A stretch of 64,000 nt of DNA from Paracentrotus lividus (GCA_940671915.1 CALNVZ010003435.1:14467861-14531860), one strand, 5' to 3'. Counted from the stretch's first letter, positions 46,245 to 59,700 are shown. The notes: generated from the letters alone by a model not told the origin. Program-made: numbers and translations.

Positions 46245-46930
46245 TGATTTTAATAAAAATGAAGAACAAGAAAAAAAAAAAAACAAGAAAGAAAGAAAAG
46301 AAAATAAAAACAGAGAAAATGGGGAAAGGGAAGGAAAGAGAGAGAGAGAGAGAAGTAACACAGGAAAAAAAGGTAGAGACAGAAAGAAGAGAGAGAAAAA
46401 AAAGGAAGAGACAGAAAGAGATAGAAGGAGAAAAAGAAGAAAAGCATGGAGGAAAGGAAGAGACAGAAAAAGAGAGGCGGGAAAAAAAAAGGAGAATAAA
46501 ACGGGAAAGGACGGAAAGAGAGAGAGAGAGAGAGAAAAAAAAAGAAAAGCATGGAGGAAAAAAGGAAGAGAGAGAGAGAGAGGAAAAAAAGGAAGAAAAA
46601 GAAAGAAAAAAGTACGAGAAAAAAAAAAGGTTAAAAAAAAAATACAGAGAGAGAGAGAGGAAAATGAAAAGAAAAAGAAGAAAAGTATGATGAGAAAAAG
46701 AAGAAGAGAGAAAAAAAACAAAAGACGAAAAACAAAGTGAGGAGGGGAAAAAAGGAAGAGAGAGAGAGAAAAAGAGAAGAAAAGTATGGAGAAAAAAAGA
46801 AGAGAGAGAGAAGAAAAAGAAGAGAAGGATGGAGGGAAAAAAATATATAAAAAAGAAGAAGAGAAATGGGGGGGGGGGAGAAGGACAAGAAACAAAAAAA
46901 TAGACATAGTGATTTAAAAAAAAAAAGAGA
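46245..46930 (+). repeat. 680-bp polypurine tract
   Basis: Almost uninterrupted A/G on the plus strand (gagaga, ggaaaaaaagg and agaagaaaag units), with only scattered pyrimidines. It gives a spurious 277-codon serine/phenylalanine/leucine frame on the minus strand. It sits 0.5 kb upstream of the probable AARS promoter. Confidence 0.9.
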
Positions 46931-47369
46931 GGATAATATATATAAATTAAAAAAAGCAAATGGCAAAAATAGTTGTATCCAAACATTTGCCATAATAAAT
47001 CAACGCAAGAGAAGTTAAGCCGATATACTAGCTAGGCTAACATGCAATCAAGATTCCTTTATCTTTCGAATTTAAAGATACTACACACATCTAGGTAAAT
47101 AATTTAAGGACCAACAAGCTGTTTCAAAATAAAGGCTGACAGTCCAAACAAGAGTTATCGATTCTAGGCTGACTTCAATCGAGTTTCACTTTATCTTTCA
47201 ACAAGATCAGCATTACGCGAAGCTTCGAGTCAACTCCACCTATATAATTTATTTCATTGTGCTGAGGTACATGATGTCTGAGGAACAACAAGCTCGCGCC
47301 ACCTTTACCACCGAGGAATGTAATTTGAGCCTGCTCTAATGGCGATAAACCGACTTTTGGAATAGGCCG

Positions 47370-47440
47370 AGTTGATTGGTTCGATTGGGGACGACTCTTT
47401 TAACAATATAGTATATTGGTGCAGCGGGCGCCATTACAAG
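47370..47440 (+). promoter_or_regulatory. Probable AARS promoter with inverted CCAAT boxes
   Basis: attgg (CCAAT on the minus strand) at 47375, 47384 and 47415, a TATA-like tatagtatatt at 47407, then GC-rich gcagcgggcgccatt, all just before a candidate first exon with a good donor. Paired inverted CCAAT boxes are common in housekeeping promoters. Position and spacing are the only evidence. Confidence 0.45.
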
Positions 47441-47477
47441 AAGGTTGGACTACGGCCACTACATGGGAGCCAATGCG
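47430..47477 (+). other. AARS1: Candidate untranslated AARS exon 1
   Basis: Sequence up to caatgcg/gtgagt has a strong donor. Joined to exon 2 it gives a leader containing an upstream start (ATGGGAGCCAATGCG) that would terminate after seven codons in exon 2, ahead of the real start. Its start is uncertain. Confidence 0.4.
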
Positions 47478-50020
47478 GTGAGTTTTCTCCTTTTTTCTAC
47501 ATTTATTTAGTTGGAAGTAATCTTGAAATATGGACCATGTGAGGAAACAATTTAAACGGCAATGTTAGGTGTGGTTCTTTTTTTCCATAGGCATAAAACT
47601 GGAAGAAAAAAGCGGTCCAAAAAAAAATCTACTTTTTTCAAAGGACTTGGTTAACGAGGTCGATACTACGTATCGACCTCGTAGTAATGAGTGATTATTC
47701 CCAATACTAAACTGGGAAGAAAAAAAGTGAGGCAACTTTGTCTTTATCGTTTTTGTGCCTAACGACTTTTTTTATAGATAAGTAGAGGATCTAACTAACT
47801 AGGTTCATTTCCGACTTGAAAGCGATAAATCAAGCAAAGTTTGGGAAAATAATGATAATGATTAAGATCTTATTGAAAAGAAATAAACTCTGCCTTCAAA
47901 TAAGCCTCGTAAAATGTTCTAATTATCACATTGAAGATAACAATTGGGTTTTTTGGGGCCAATAATGATAAATAATAGGTAAATTTTACATTGGAATTGT
48001 GGTGAAAATGAGAAAAATGGGATGGATTTCAACCACCTATTAAAGATCTCTGCCATGGATTGTTAAAACTTATGAAACTTGGCATCCTGTTAGGACAAAA
48101 TCTCTCAAAGTTTCATACCTTTAAATATTTTCTGAGTAAGTGAGTTATCAAAATTTATGATCATAGGTTCAAATTAGCTTTTCTATAAATTTTGTTGCTG
48201 CAATACACAAGTCGTTGGGAAAAATCGCCATTTTGCATTGCATGTTCCAAGACGTCCAAATATAGCTTGAATGAAAAGATTCTTTTGTTTTAAGTTGTAT
48301 GCAATACAACTGACTATAAATGTTTTGTTTGGTTGAGTTGTGGCCCATTCTACTATATTTAATCATGATAATTGGTTCAACTTTTAGTCCAAAATGACAC
48401 TTGTCACATGAGTCGCTCTCCTGTGGCACACGAGTCACATTTTGAACTGGAGATTGACTTAAAACAACTGTCTATTTAGGATAATGAAATTTTACCTGGT
48501 CATTGCTTAATGTTTCAAAATTATCTCCAGAAAATTTCATTCAAATTGAATAAGTAACTTCTGAGGAAATTTCAGTCAAGTACAGTAGGGTCAGAAACCT
48601 TCAATAGTGTTGCGTCACACGAGTCACAGGAAACAAATTCAAATATCTCAACCAAAAATGACTTTAATACCAAAATTTCTTTGTGCTAATGTGTATTGTC
48701 AATACCTTGATTGAAATAAGTAAGAAAAACAGGTCTGCAGTGTGAAATTTTGAAGTAATTATAGCCTTAACAAGTTAAAAATTTGTGTAAATGTCAAACG
48801 AGTCACAATGGAATGGCTGATTTGCAACTAATAATTAATGTAGGAATTTTATCATTCTTCGCATTATGAGCAACTGATTTTTAAGATCAGATTAGAATGT
48901 AGGCCTACTTTTTACAAAAAAAAATTAATTCTACGTGTACATGTTGAAATTGAATTCAAAATGAGCAACCAAAACCCTTAAATATTTAAAGCACTCTAGA
49001 ATTTATTATTATCGACCCAAAGTAATAAATCTGTTTTGGATGTGGAGGGCATTTCCCAAGATTGTATGTGGACTTTATGACAGTGATCACACCAGCGCAA
49101 ATATTTCATTTCATTACATCAGAATCACCTTATGCCCTTCTAATTTTGTTCTTTAGTAAGTTTGTATGAACCAGAATATAAATGTGAAATGCAGGACAAG
49201 CACTATAAACTTCAGACACCCCCCCCTTCGGACCCCTTATTTGTATCAGGGCCAGGCTGAATGACATTGCAAACTTACCGTATGATTGGACCCACTTTGA
49301 AAAATTGTATTGTTTAGCCTACATGTATATAATGTGGATTCTACTTATTCTTAAATTCAATGTTACCATTTTTAATTTATCTTAAAAGGAACGTATAATT
49401 GATAAAACATGGGGAATTCACCTTATCTCGGATGAAATAATAACATTCCAAATCAGAGCTGAGGCGTGTAGTGTAACTCTTATGGCCAACCCGTCTGGAG
49501 TTAATCCGGTTAATCCGTTCTGGCCCTAGGCTAACAACCAGAATTCCGGAAGTAAATCTAAACCGTATGTTTTTGAAATGGAGCATTTATATCAGTCCGT
49601 CTCTTTTGAATTGTATCGGAGAGACCTGTTGAGAGTCTATTAAACTAAATGTGAGATCGCGAATCCGACGCTGACTGACCCGTATTTACTGACTGAGTTC
49701 GGGTCAACTTCGTTCATGTTCGTTGCTGTCCGAATGTTAATCCCCAGTAGGCCGACCCATGCGGTAAGCCACTGTCGATTGTGTACGAGTCAATGGAGCG
49801 TCAGGAAAAAACGCTGCATGTCCCACGATCCTCCCCGACTTTAGGGCCCTTAAATAAATATGAATACATAGGTCATACATGTTGGAAAAAATCCTAGTAA
49901 ATTTGATGTGTACTGTAGAGAAATCGTTTTAAGCCTAGCCCTGAAATAAGGAAGATTCTTGATGTAACCATACCAGTAGACCATTCAATCAGTTTAAATG
50001 TAATTCGCTCAGCAGATTGT
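47478..50020 (+). other. AARS intron 1
   Basis: Contains a 12-bp stem hairpin at 47654-47682 (acgaggtcgata/tatcgacctcgt), an AT-rich region in which acgagtcaca-type words recur (about 48410, 48428, 48616, 48797), and a GC-richer patch at 49640-49850 with no recognised product. No exon identified. Confidence 0.5.
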
Positions 50021-50031
50021 GGTTCAAAGTG

Positions 50032-50525
50032 TATTTGGAATGGTATCTATTTCTCGTAATTCCAGGCTATACAGCGTGCATGTGAATACTACAGTGAAGA
50101 ATGGATGCAGTCTGACCTCTAAGGAAGCTATCTCACTTCGCGGAGACGTCTCGGACAGATAGAAATCGTCGTCCGCGACGGATAAAAGTAAGAGACGTAA
50201 TCCTGAATTTGGAGATAGAATTTTTTACATAATTGTCGCGGAAGACGTCTCTTAATACTATGTTATCCGTCGCGGAGACGTTCTCCGCCGAAGTGATAAC
50301 ACCCTTAGTACATGTCAAAATGTTCATTGACTAAACATGTACAGGTCAGAATGGTCAAATGTATTTGATGGCATCTATCGTCTAATTCCAGGCATACATA
50401 CAGGTGCATGACAAACTACATGAGAATGGATGCCAGTCTGACCGTCTTTAAGATGTGCGTCAAATGTTCAGTTGACTTCCATGTACAGTCCAGAATTCAG
50501 GTATAAAATGTACTTTGAATGGTGT
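50032..50525 (+). repeat. Two extra copies of the AARS exon 2 5' end
   Basis: Copies start in the intron (taattccaggc) and run through the start codon region (gagaatggatgc, agtctgac) to about 25 codons, then into catgtacaggtcagaatgg, at about 50032-50365 and 50366-50510. The true exon copy follows. The first copy is interrupted by a MITE at 50119-50307. Without it the period is about 145 bp. Confidence 0.75.
50119..50307. mobile_element. 190-bp MITE inside first exon-2 copy
   Basis: Inverted ends aaggaagctatctcacttcg and cgaagtgataacaccctta, with inner gcggagacgtctc/gagacgttctccgc arms. Non-coding. It is inserted right after the duplicated start-codon segment and separates two parts of copy 1. 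Confidence 0.75.
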
Positions 50526-50542
50526 TTATTCTCTAATTCCAG

Positions 50543-50741
50543 GCTACATAACAGGTGCATAACAAACTACCGTGAGAATGGATGCCAGTCGTGACATCTA
50601 AGGATGTTTACGTCAAATCGTTCATGGACTACCATGTAAAGTTTGAAGGATCTACCTCGAGTGACGTTCTGGAGTGTCTGTCGTCGGTCATCCTCTGGAT
50701 TGACCCCAACCTGCCTCTTGCCAAATGCGGGTATGAACCAG
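50543..50741 (+). CDS. AARS1: AARS exon 2 (start codon, motif 1), noisy
   Basis: After taattccag the exon has a 35-base leader, ATG at 50578, then segments readable as TSKDV, FMDY, VKFEG and NAGMNQ in shifting frames. It aligns to vertebrate MDSTLTASEIRQRFIDFF ... LLFANAGMNQ with about six small indels. The donor is ccagtgagg, probably ccag/gtgagg. Confidence 0.8.
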
Positions 50742-53700
50742 TGAGGCACAGGTCTCGACTTTTATCAGTTGTGTAAACCAAAAGTGTTTTGTGGTCGGAT
50801 AATAATGAACGTATGCATGTATGAAACACACTCCACAGAATCAAGCAACTACCCCAAGGTCATTGTCATGTTGCAGTGATCATAAATCATAAACCATAGG
50901 GAATAACCGCCCCCCCCCATCTGTGCCCGTGGAGGGCGTGGCTGAATGCTGGAAGGGGGGGGCGGGTTGGTAAAAGAACAAAACGGTATAATTTTTTGAT
51001 GGCCACATTAATTTGTAGCTGAAAAAATATGTGAAAGTCGTTTTGTTGGTGTGAAAATGAAAAATTACTTCCTCAGGAACGTCTATTACAATCCATTTTA
51101 ATTACAATTGTGACTGAAGAACGCTGCACTTTAGTAATCATATTTTTTTCCCTGTATTATGTAACCGTGTAGTTCAAGCCAATACTTCCAAAGGAACAGT
51201 AGACCCCAACAGTGACCTTGGCCGTCTGGCCGTGCTGCTGTCAACAGTCAGAAGGCACCGCCGGGGAAAGCACAATGATTGATGATGTGGGCAAGGATTG
51301 GTCTACCATCATACTTCTTTGAGATGTTGGGAACTTGTCTTTGCGAGTTTACTCAGGTAAGGATATGGTCAAGCAGTGGCAAACATCCCTGCCAGTGCAT
51401 CATCATTATTTGTCAAGCTCATTATTCCCTGGAGGTACTGAAGTAATAACAATACAATGAAAATAAAAAATATAGTTGTTTCTTTGATGCACTAAAAAAC
51501 AGTTATGAGTGTGCTAGCAGGTCCTGCATCATTGTTACCATAATGTAGTAGTTATTGGAAAGCTCAGCTTCTTGCGTGCCTCGACCACGTCCGTCCCCTT
51601 CAGTCTCCTCCACTTCCTCTCTTGATAGTAGTCTGAGTCGCCGTTTCCACGTCGTCTTTGATGACCTGTCCTCCCTTCTGTCTTCCTCATGTCGTCGTCC
51701 AGCACGTGTAACGTTGTGTCTTGCAGCATTCTTTCGTAGCTTTCCACACCAGAGGAATGATGTACAGGGAAGTAAACAACTTTAGGAATTTAGTTTGGAA
51801 TATTGTTCATAGTGTATAAGTCACAGTACCGTATTTGTGCCAAACATTAAAGTTGAAACCAATGTTCTAACGCAAGTCCCAATCTCTCTGTTGGAACCCT
51901 CAGAAAGAGTCATTGGAGATGTCAGGGAAGCTTCTGACAGAGGTCTACAAACTCCCTGCAGAAGGATACATTTCACATACGTTTGGAGGACACCCGTGAA
52001 ATCGGGACTAGAACCTGACTGTGGAAGTGCAAGCAGATCTGGCTTATCTTGGGTAAGCCGCCAAGTAGTCAACCCGTTATCAAGGCTTAAAATTGTAGGG
52101 ACCCGGGGATAAGGGGGGTGGTGGGAGAAGCCCTCATATAAACATTGACAGTGCCCGTGTAGGTCCTGATTGTTGCTCATTATTACCGTATGTTAAGGTG
52201 TGTTATCGTGTGTGTTAGAGTATTTAAGTGGTTACTCGCTTTTCTCATGTATTAGTCTCCAGCGATACAATAACTGTTTTGAGCATTAGTATGGGACTGT
52301 TATGTTTGTAAGTAACAGAAATGCTGAGTAAGTAGTGTATTGATTGTGGGGGTCATCTCTAAAATCGGCTCCTGGGGAGATAGACTTAAGAGGGCATATA
52401 GATATCTTGATATCCTGGATGCCTTACATGAAAGGTTTTAGGGTTAGGCGCATACTGCAATATGCAATGTTTATGGATATCATGACCCTCGCGTTGTCCT
52501 AGAGGGTCATTCGTAACTTGGTATTTAGGCCCTGGATGATAATCTGCTCTCCGTGCCTATTAGGTTTCTTACACTATAATTTGTAGCGCTTGATTCTATC
52601 AAAAGGTGGTGCCTCGCTATCTTCAGCAAATCGCTATATCAAAAATTGTGGTGAATCACAATTTTCCGTTTACATCTTCATCTATCTCACTCCTCTAATT
52701 TTATGCTTTGTTAATAGTATTCCGTGAAGAGCGTTTGTTAATGCCTGTTTGGTATAAGGATTAACATTCTGGGAGAGTTGAGCGTGGGTCCCTTGTGGCC
52801 TTGCACTAGAAGATCCACGTTGATCGTATATGGTAATCGTGTAATGCTGTGCCGCACTGGTTCAACATGGAGGTCCCCTGACTGTGCTTGGAGATCTGGA
52901 ACCTTCGTATTTCACACAGTTCAACAGAGTATGTCAACTTTTGTGCCTTTCTGTGATAGTTTAGTTTTGAAAAAAGGGCTTGATATGATTATGTTGGATA
53001 TCCTTTGTGCCTTTCTATTAAAGTTATGAAAAAAGGGTTAATGTGGTTAATTTGGAAGTTCACTGTTATTTCATTTTCGAGCATAAAAGGGTGCACAGGT
53101 TTCTGTATTTGTGGTTATCTTCACAGTGGTTTTATTTTGTGAATTTCGTGATTCAGTCCTCCTGGAAAGTTCTGCTGCAATATAAGGATTAAATATTATT
53201 GAAAACATCACAAAATTACTTTATTAAACTCACACGAATCCCCCTACCTAGTCCAAAATCATGAAAATATCTGTACACAAAATTTTCGCTTATAGTATTG
53301 TGGCAATAGAATGAATACAATATATTCATTCTATTAATTTTTCTTAATAACTGAAATAATAGGAGTGAGCCAGGGGATAAAAGGGTTTTACTTAATGACT
53401 AAACAGGTAAAAGTAATATAACATGTTTATCATATACATGTATGAATTGATAATATGAAAATGGCCTGGCCACTGACTTTTCTTCAACTCAAATGACAGG
53501 GAATCTGATGGGTCCTTGAAGGTTCTACCCAAGAAGTGCGTTGACACTGGCATGGGACTGGAGAGGATATCATCTGTCATTCAAGGAAAGAATTCAAACT
53601 ATGATACTGATCTCTTCATGCCCATCTTTGAAGCCATCCATAAAGTGAGTGCAAACGTTTGCAATTGATCGATAAGGGCTCTAGTCAATCAAGATCACTG

Positions 53701-56700
53701 TTGCATGCGCCTTTTGTTCAAAAGACTGATCAATAACCAATCAGAATCGTTATTTCTAATATGCAAATGACCCAGAGTATGAATTGTCTTTATAGTGGAG
53801 ACTAAATAATGGAGACTGTTTTGGGGACCATTGAGCAAACAAAATCAGCCAGATCTCTCTGTAGTGTCCATGACCCTCCAAAAAAGCTATCTTTGTAGAA
53901 ATGTTCTTGGAGATTTTGGGCACCCATGGAGGGACTGATAAATTTGGTCATGCTTAGAGTCATGCAAGTACATTGACAAGGTCTATATGCATTTTATTAC
54001 AAGTTCCATGTAAAGAGGGTTCAACGAGTCAGCCGCCTGCCGGCTGTGAGGTGACAAATATCAAATTTGTGTGCTGTCTGAGAATGTTTGGGCTACTGGA
54101 GTGTGTCCATGCACATGAAATGTTGGCCATGATGATAATATTCAAACAAGTACTTGAGCCTTGATGGGTGCATTAATATCAAATTTGTGTGTTATCTGAC
54201 TGTATTCAGGCTACTGGAGTGTGCCCATACGCAGGACATGTTGGTAATTGTCAGATCTTGGGACTGAAATTCCCAGTCTGGTAATAGATTTGGTTCTGTT
54301 TGAAACGAAAGTAGTTAACACTGGCAAATAATCACACTAGCATTCAATATCTATATATTATGTAACATAAATTTAATTCAGAGCGACCAGCTCAATAAAT
54401 GTACATATAATAAAAGAAATTGAATAATCAAAATTAAATCATGAATTACATGCATATCAACAATAGCATCAATGTATCTATATCAATTAACATCAGCATG
54501 AACTGATAAATAATGAATTTCTTGCAATAATTGTATCTGATCAGAGTTCTGTTATCTTTTTGTTTATTAAAGGCCTAATAATTTGATATCCAAAATTTAA
54601 CAATATTTTGGTTATAAATTCTAACAATTATGTTTCTCCAAAAGAGGGTTTATACTCTTTAAATACCTACACTGGACCGTAGTATATAATCTGTTTACAG
54701 TTTAAGAGTTCAAAATAAAGACCCTGTTGATGTCGACAATGACTATCTTGGTCCGATGAATATAATCGTCTAAGAGCGAGCTGCAGTAGCTTCGACGACG
54801 CGAAGTGAGCGAGCGAACTCTTGACAAAAACCAGTCCGGATTCACGGACGAAATAATGAGGGTTGAGAGCACACAGTCGAAGACTGCTACGATGAATCAC
54901 AAGCTACGCCTATGATGATCGATGAAGTACGAACTCCGAGTTCGTGGATGAAGTACGAGAGCTTCCAAGACAAAGCATAAGCTTCTACGTTGAAGTATGA
55001 GAGCCAAGACAAAGCATAAGTAAGAGCGCCCAGCTCGTCCAGTTCTTTCAAACAATCGTGCCTGATGAGGTGAGGGCAGATGTGGTGGCTTTACCGGACC
55101 TGTGCTGCCTGGAACCAGCCTGCCGACGATGGGGATTTAGACTTAATCGTGCCTGCACTACACAGCCTGCAACATTCACCCAAAGCAATGGCCTACAAGA
55201 ACCACACCCTCACACTCTGAGCGAAGACCTAGTCAGGAAGGGTCTTCCTCTCCCGAGAATCAAACGATATCTGATTTGATTTCACTCGAACTCCTATCCA
55301 CCCTGACTCTCACAAAAGCAAACTCGTTATCATTCTCGATATTCCTCTGCTTACTGTTCCGTGCTAAAAATATCCAATTAAAATTACTTATCCATCCAAG
55401 CTTTAATTCCACTATTCAAAACTCCCAACTTAAACATTCTCAACAATCTTTTCCTCTCATACACAAAAGCAAACACCTGTAGAATTTGAGAGCCCCACCT
55501 AACTCAACTAAAGATACAAAGTTAAATGACCTAATGCTCATGACCTGGCTAAGATAGCAGTCAAAGTCAAAGTTAAATTCTATTCATTAAATTACACTTC
55601 AGTAGATTTGATTGACTGATTAAAGACAAAAGTTGGTTGACTCTGGCTCTGGAGCTAAACCTGGAGTCAGCGACCCAAATTCCTTTTACAATTCACCACC
55701 TGGATTTGTTGCTAGGGATTGGAATTAAAGAAAGTCCATGGCACATCGTGACAGTAATGATGATCTAGATAGTATTGAAAGCAGTACATCTGCCTTGATT
55801 ATTTATATTTCAAGTGCATTAATATCAAATTTGTGTGTTGTCTGACTGTATTCAGGCTACTGGAGTTCGTCCATACACAGGGCTTGTTGGCGATGAAGAT
55901 GTAGATGGTATTGACATGGCATACAGGGTAGTAGCTGATCATATACGCACACTAACCATTGCTCTGTCTGATGGAGGTAGACCAGACAATGTTGGAAGGG
56001 GGTGAGTGAATTTTGTTTGCCCATATTAGATTCTATTGGAATCTATTAAACTATTGTGAGTGTCCAATTAAAAATGTTCCATCAAAATAAACAACACTTC
56101 AACAGATAAATAATATTCTGGATTTGAAGTTTGAAGTTAATTTATTATCCAAATACATTTTACATCACATGATGTGTATTGACTTGATCCATATTTACAT
56201 ACACTTTATATTATAAGCCCACTTTTTTGTTAAAATGCTTTGACTGTGCATACTTTATTGGCTCAACTAGTCTTTTTGAATTGTGGTTGTTACTAAAGTG
56301 GTCTTCATGAATATATTTTGTGGTGCAAATTGTGAAGCATTTTGTAAAATATGCATGGAAAAAATGATCCTTCTGGTCATCCTACAGGTGTTAACCATAA
56401 ATAATACATATTTGTTATCATCATTTATCAATTTTACTTTGTGGATCTTACATTTATAATATTTCATTGTCCATATCACTTTGCAACTTGTGCCGGACAT
56501 TAATGTCTTCTTTAGGATATTCACAAATATGTAAATATTTGAAATCTGATTGATAAACAAAAGAAATAAGATGTGCTTGAAAATTCCTTCTCTGTGCAGT
56601 TATGTCTTAAGAAGAATCCTACGGCGTGCAGTCCGCTTTGCCACAGAGAAACTGAATGCCAAGCAAGGTCTCTTTGCTTCTCTCATCACAGTCGTACAGG

Positions 56701-59700
56701 ATCGCCTGGTGAGGAATCATATGAATTATTATATTACAACACTTGTTAACAGTGATGTGAATATTATGGGTATACAAATCAATTAGATAAAGACCCAATC
56801 CCCATTTATAGATCTGTAAATTTGCCTGTGCTTCACATAACCTTTATGTGCAAAGATGATATAGTTCAGAGTGCTGTATGCTGCAGATGTTACCACATTT
56901 TTAAATCAATTTTTTTGCACAAATTGTTATTAAGCGATCTATTCATATTTTTGTCTCGCTTGAACGAAGTTCGGCAAAGACCTAGTGATCATTTTTCCTG
57001 TTGGTCTGTTACGAAAATTTTAAAGTTTTTAATTTTTTATCTAGCCTGAATGGAGTTTGGCAGAGACCTAGTAATCACTTTGCCTGGTGGTCTGTTAGTC
57101 TGTTATTCTGTTGGGCTGTTGGTCTGTTAGTCTGTTACGAAAACTTTAAAGTTTTTAGTTTTTGTTTAACCTGCTTTTTTTTCTTCTTTTTTTTGGTAAC
57201 ACATCTGTTACAAAAATGTTAAAGGTTTTAGTTTTTTGTTTAACTTGCTCTCATTTTTTTTTATTTCTCCATCAATTATGTTCAGAGAGCTAGCTACATG
57301 AGGTTCACCAAACTTCTACACAGAATTTTGCAATTTCGGCAAAAAAATTATTACTAATTGATGCAAAATCTATTCATAAAATCACAAAACTTGCTTCTTC
57401 TCCTTCATTTGTTGATCAATTTCAATTCTGTTTGCTTTATATGATAGCACTAGGTGGGGGATACAACATTTCCACACCGAATTTTGAAACTCATTAAATA
57501 TGCTAATTTATGCACATTTTTAAAACTTCAACAAAAAATGTTGTACTTCTTTATTTGTTCACAGATTTTGATTTTTTTTGGGGGGTGTGTTTTTTGTACC
57601 ATCTGGTAAAGCTACATGAGGTTCACCAAACTACACAGAATTTTGAAAATTTGACAAGAAAATAATTTATGTTGATTTATGCTAAATTTAAAAATCATGT
57701 TTATTTCTTTGTGAGGTGCTGGATGAGCACCACATCATTGATGTGCTTTTATTTTTCAGGGCGATGCATTCCCAGAGATCATGAAAGATCCTCAGATGGT
57801 GATGGATGTCTTGAACGAAGAGGAAGCTCAGTTCCTAAAGACGCTCAACAGAGGGCGCCGTGTGCTGGAGAAGACCATTGCCAGGCTTGGCCCTGATTGT
57901 AAAGTTCTTCCAGGTAGGGAGTATTGAAGATTTATTGATTAGATCTGTAGCATACATGTATCTTCAATTTTTCAGTTGCAGATCACTGTCATTAACCCTT
58001 AAGCATTCTGGGGCTGTGTGTCACAGAGCAACTGACTCCTTGGAGCTACCTGCATTTATAGGCGGGTGTGGGCTGTTTAAAGTTCTAAGGCGACCAAAAA
58101 ATAGAAGTAGAAGGGTGGTTTTGGGTGGTTTGGTAAGTAAACTGAAGGATAGTTAAGGGTGTTTTGAGAGCTAAAATGCAGAGGAGTTTTTAGCATGTCC
58201 ATTGGTACAGTGAAAAGAGTGACACAATTATAGGTGCTATTTGGCTGTTGTACCTGTTTTGAGTGCCATGGGGAGGGAGATAGTGGAGATGATTGTGTCT
58301 TTTAAAACTATGCTTTTTCCCCAAAATAATGAAAGGGGCATCTTGTCATTCTAACGCACAAATGATGATAACTTTAATCTTAGAACACTGAAAACATTAA
58401 TGGTACATGTACTAATGGAAATTTCAAAAGTCATCTCATTTCATTTTCACTTGTAAAATATCAGTCTTTTTGGTTCCTTTGCATTGGCTTTCTTCAAACT
58501 GCCAATCCACAAATCATTCCCTGGAAAAGAAAAAAGGGTTTCCTTTAAATCTCATAAGAGCCTACATTTTAAATCAATTCTCCCTTTGTTGCTGGACAGG
58601 TCAGGCAGCATGGCTCCTGTACGATACCTACGGATTCCCTGTAGATCTCACAGGACTCATGGTGGAAGAGAAAGGCATGTCTGTTGACTGTGAAGCATAT
58701 GAGGAGGCTAAGAAGAAAGCACAGGTAGGGAATGATAGAGCTAACTGTATTCTTGGAAATATTCAGGTTACATTAATTTTTGCATATTTCACACTAAGAG
58801 CGGCAGGTGCGAATTTAAAAACCTGCAAATATATGGGCATGATTTCTTATGCATGAATTGAATTGGTTCATTTGCGAGCTTACGAACATGCAGCGCGAAT
58901 TTAAGAACCTGTGAACATGTTTTGATGCTGCTCAGCGCGATAATTTAATCACACGAAAATAACGGCGAATACAGTATTATGACACAGGAGATGTTGACAT
59001 GAACCCTTTTGCACCTAAACTGCTTGACACCATTCATCAGCTTACTCATTAAACCAACCCAAACTTCCCTTTGTATTCTCCACCTAATAGTCATGATAGC
59101 ATTTTAAAAAAGGATTGTGCAGAGCAAATAGAGGAATTACCCATCAAAACATGCTGTCGTATACAGTCTAACGCCTTCCATTACGGAAAAGCTGACACTT
59201 TTTTTGCAGCCTCTAGGTGATTATGGGATAAACATACCTATACATCAAACAAGATATGCCATTGTCTCAAGTTTCTCTGCTGTGGTCATTATCTGTATCA
59301 ATATACTGGTCATAGTGCGGAAGAGACTTGGCGCTATGAAAATCGCATTATTAATTTTATCAAAATGAATGGTAGAATTAAAAATTTCAACTTTTCAGAC
59401 ATACGATCATGAAGTTACCTGGGTTTGACCATTCACTTTGAAAATGTGCCTATTTGTGATTTTTTTAAAAGTGCTCGTCGACTGTCACTTTCATACAGTC
59501 GGTATTTTACAGTTCTCTATTCATGTTGATGCCGCTGCACACCCATAGACAGTATGATAAAATAAATTTACCAATTTGAGTCCAGAAATATTTACTGTGA
59601 CCAGTTCCAGTTGCACACAGTGGAAACTCGTTATAACGAGGTACTTTCGGATCATGGAAACTACCTTGTTATATCAGGAATCTCGTTATAACTGCGTAAA

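Larger units (their letters stand above)
50021..53050 (+). other. Low-accuracy stretch covering AARS exons 2-5
   Basis: Four consecutive synthetase exons here can be aligned by eye to the conserved protein only if a small gain or loss is allowed every 10-15 bases, whereas exons 6-14 are perfect. Extra and missing single bases dominate over substitutions. This is the signature of unpolished long-read sequence rather than gene decay. Confidence 0.75.

Noticed and set aside
46153-46986. 277-codon minus-strand open frame rich in Ser, Phe and Leu, with overlapping frames on both strands
   Set aside because: It is produced by the polypurine tract. Composition is extreme, all frames are open and no domain is recognisable.
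54251-55813. LTR retroelement remnant
   Set aside because: No terminal direct repeats, primer-binding site or gag/pol text could be recognised, so it is left as an unclassified insertion.
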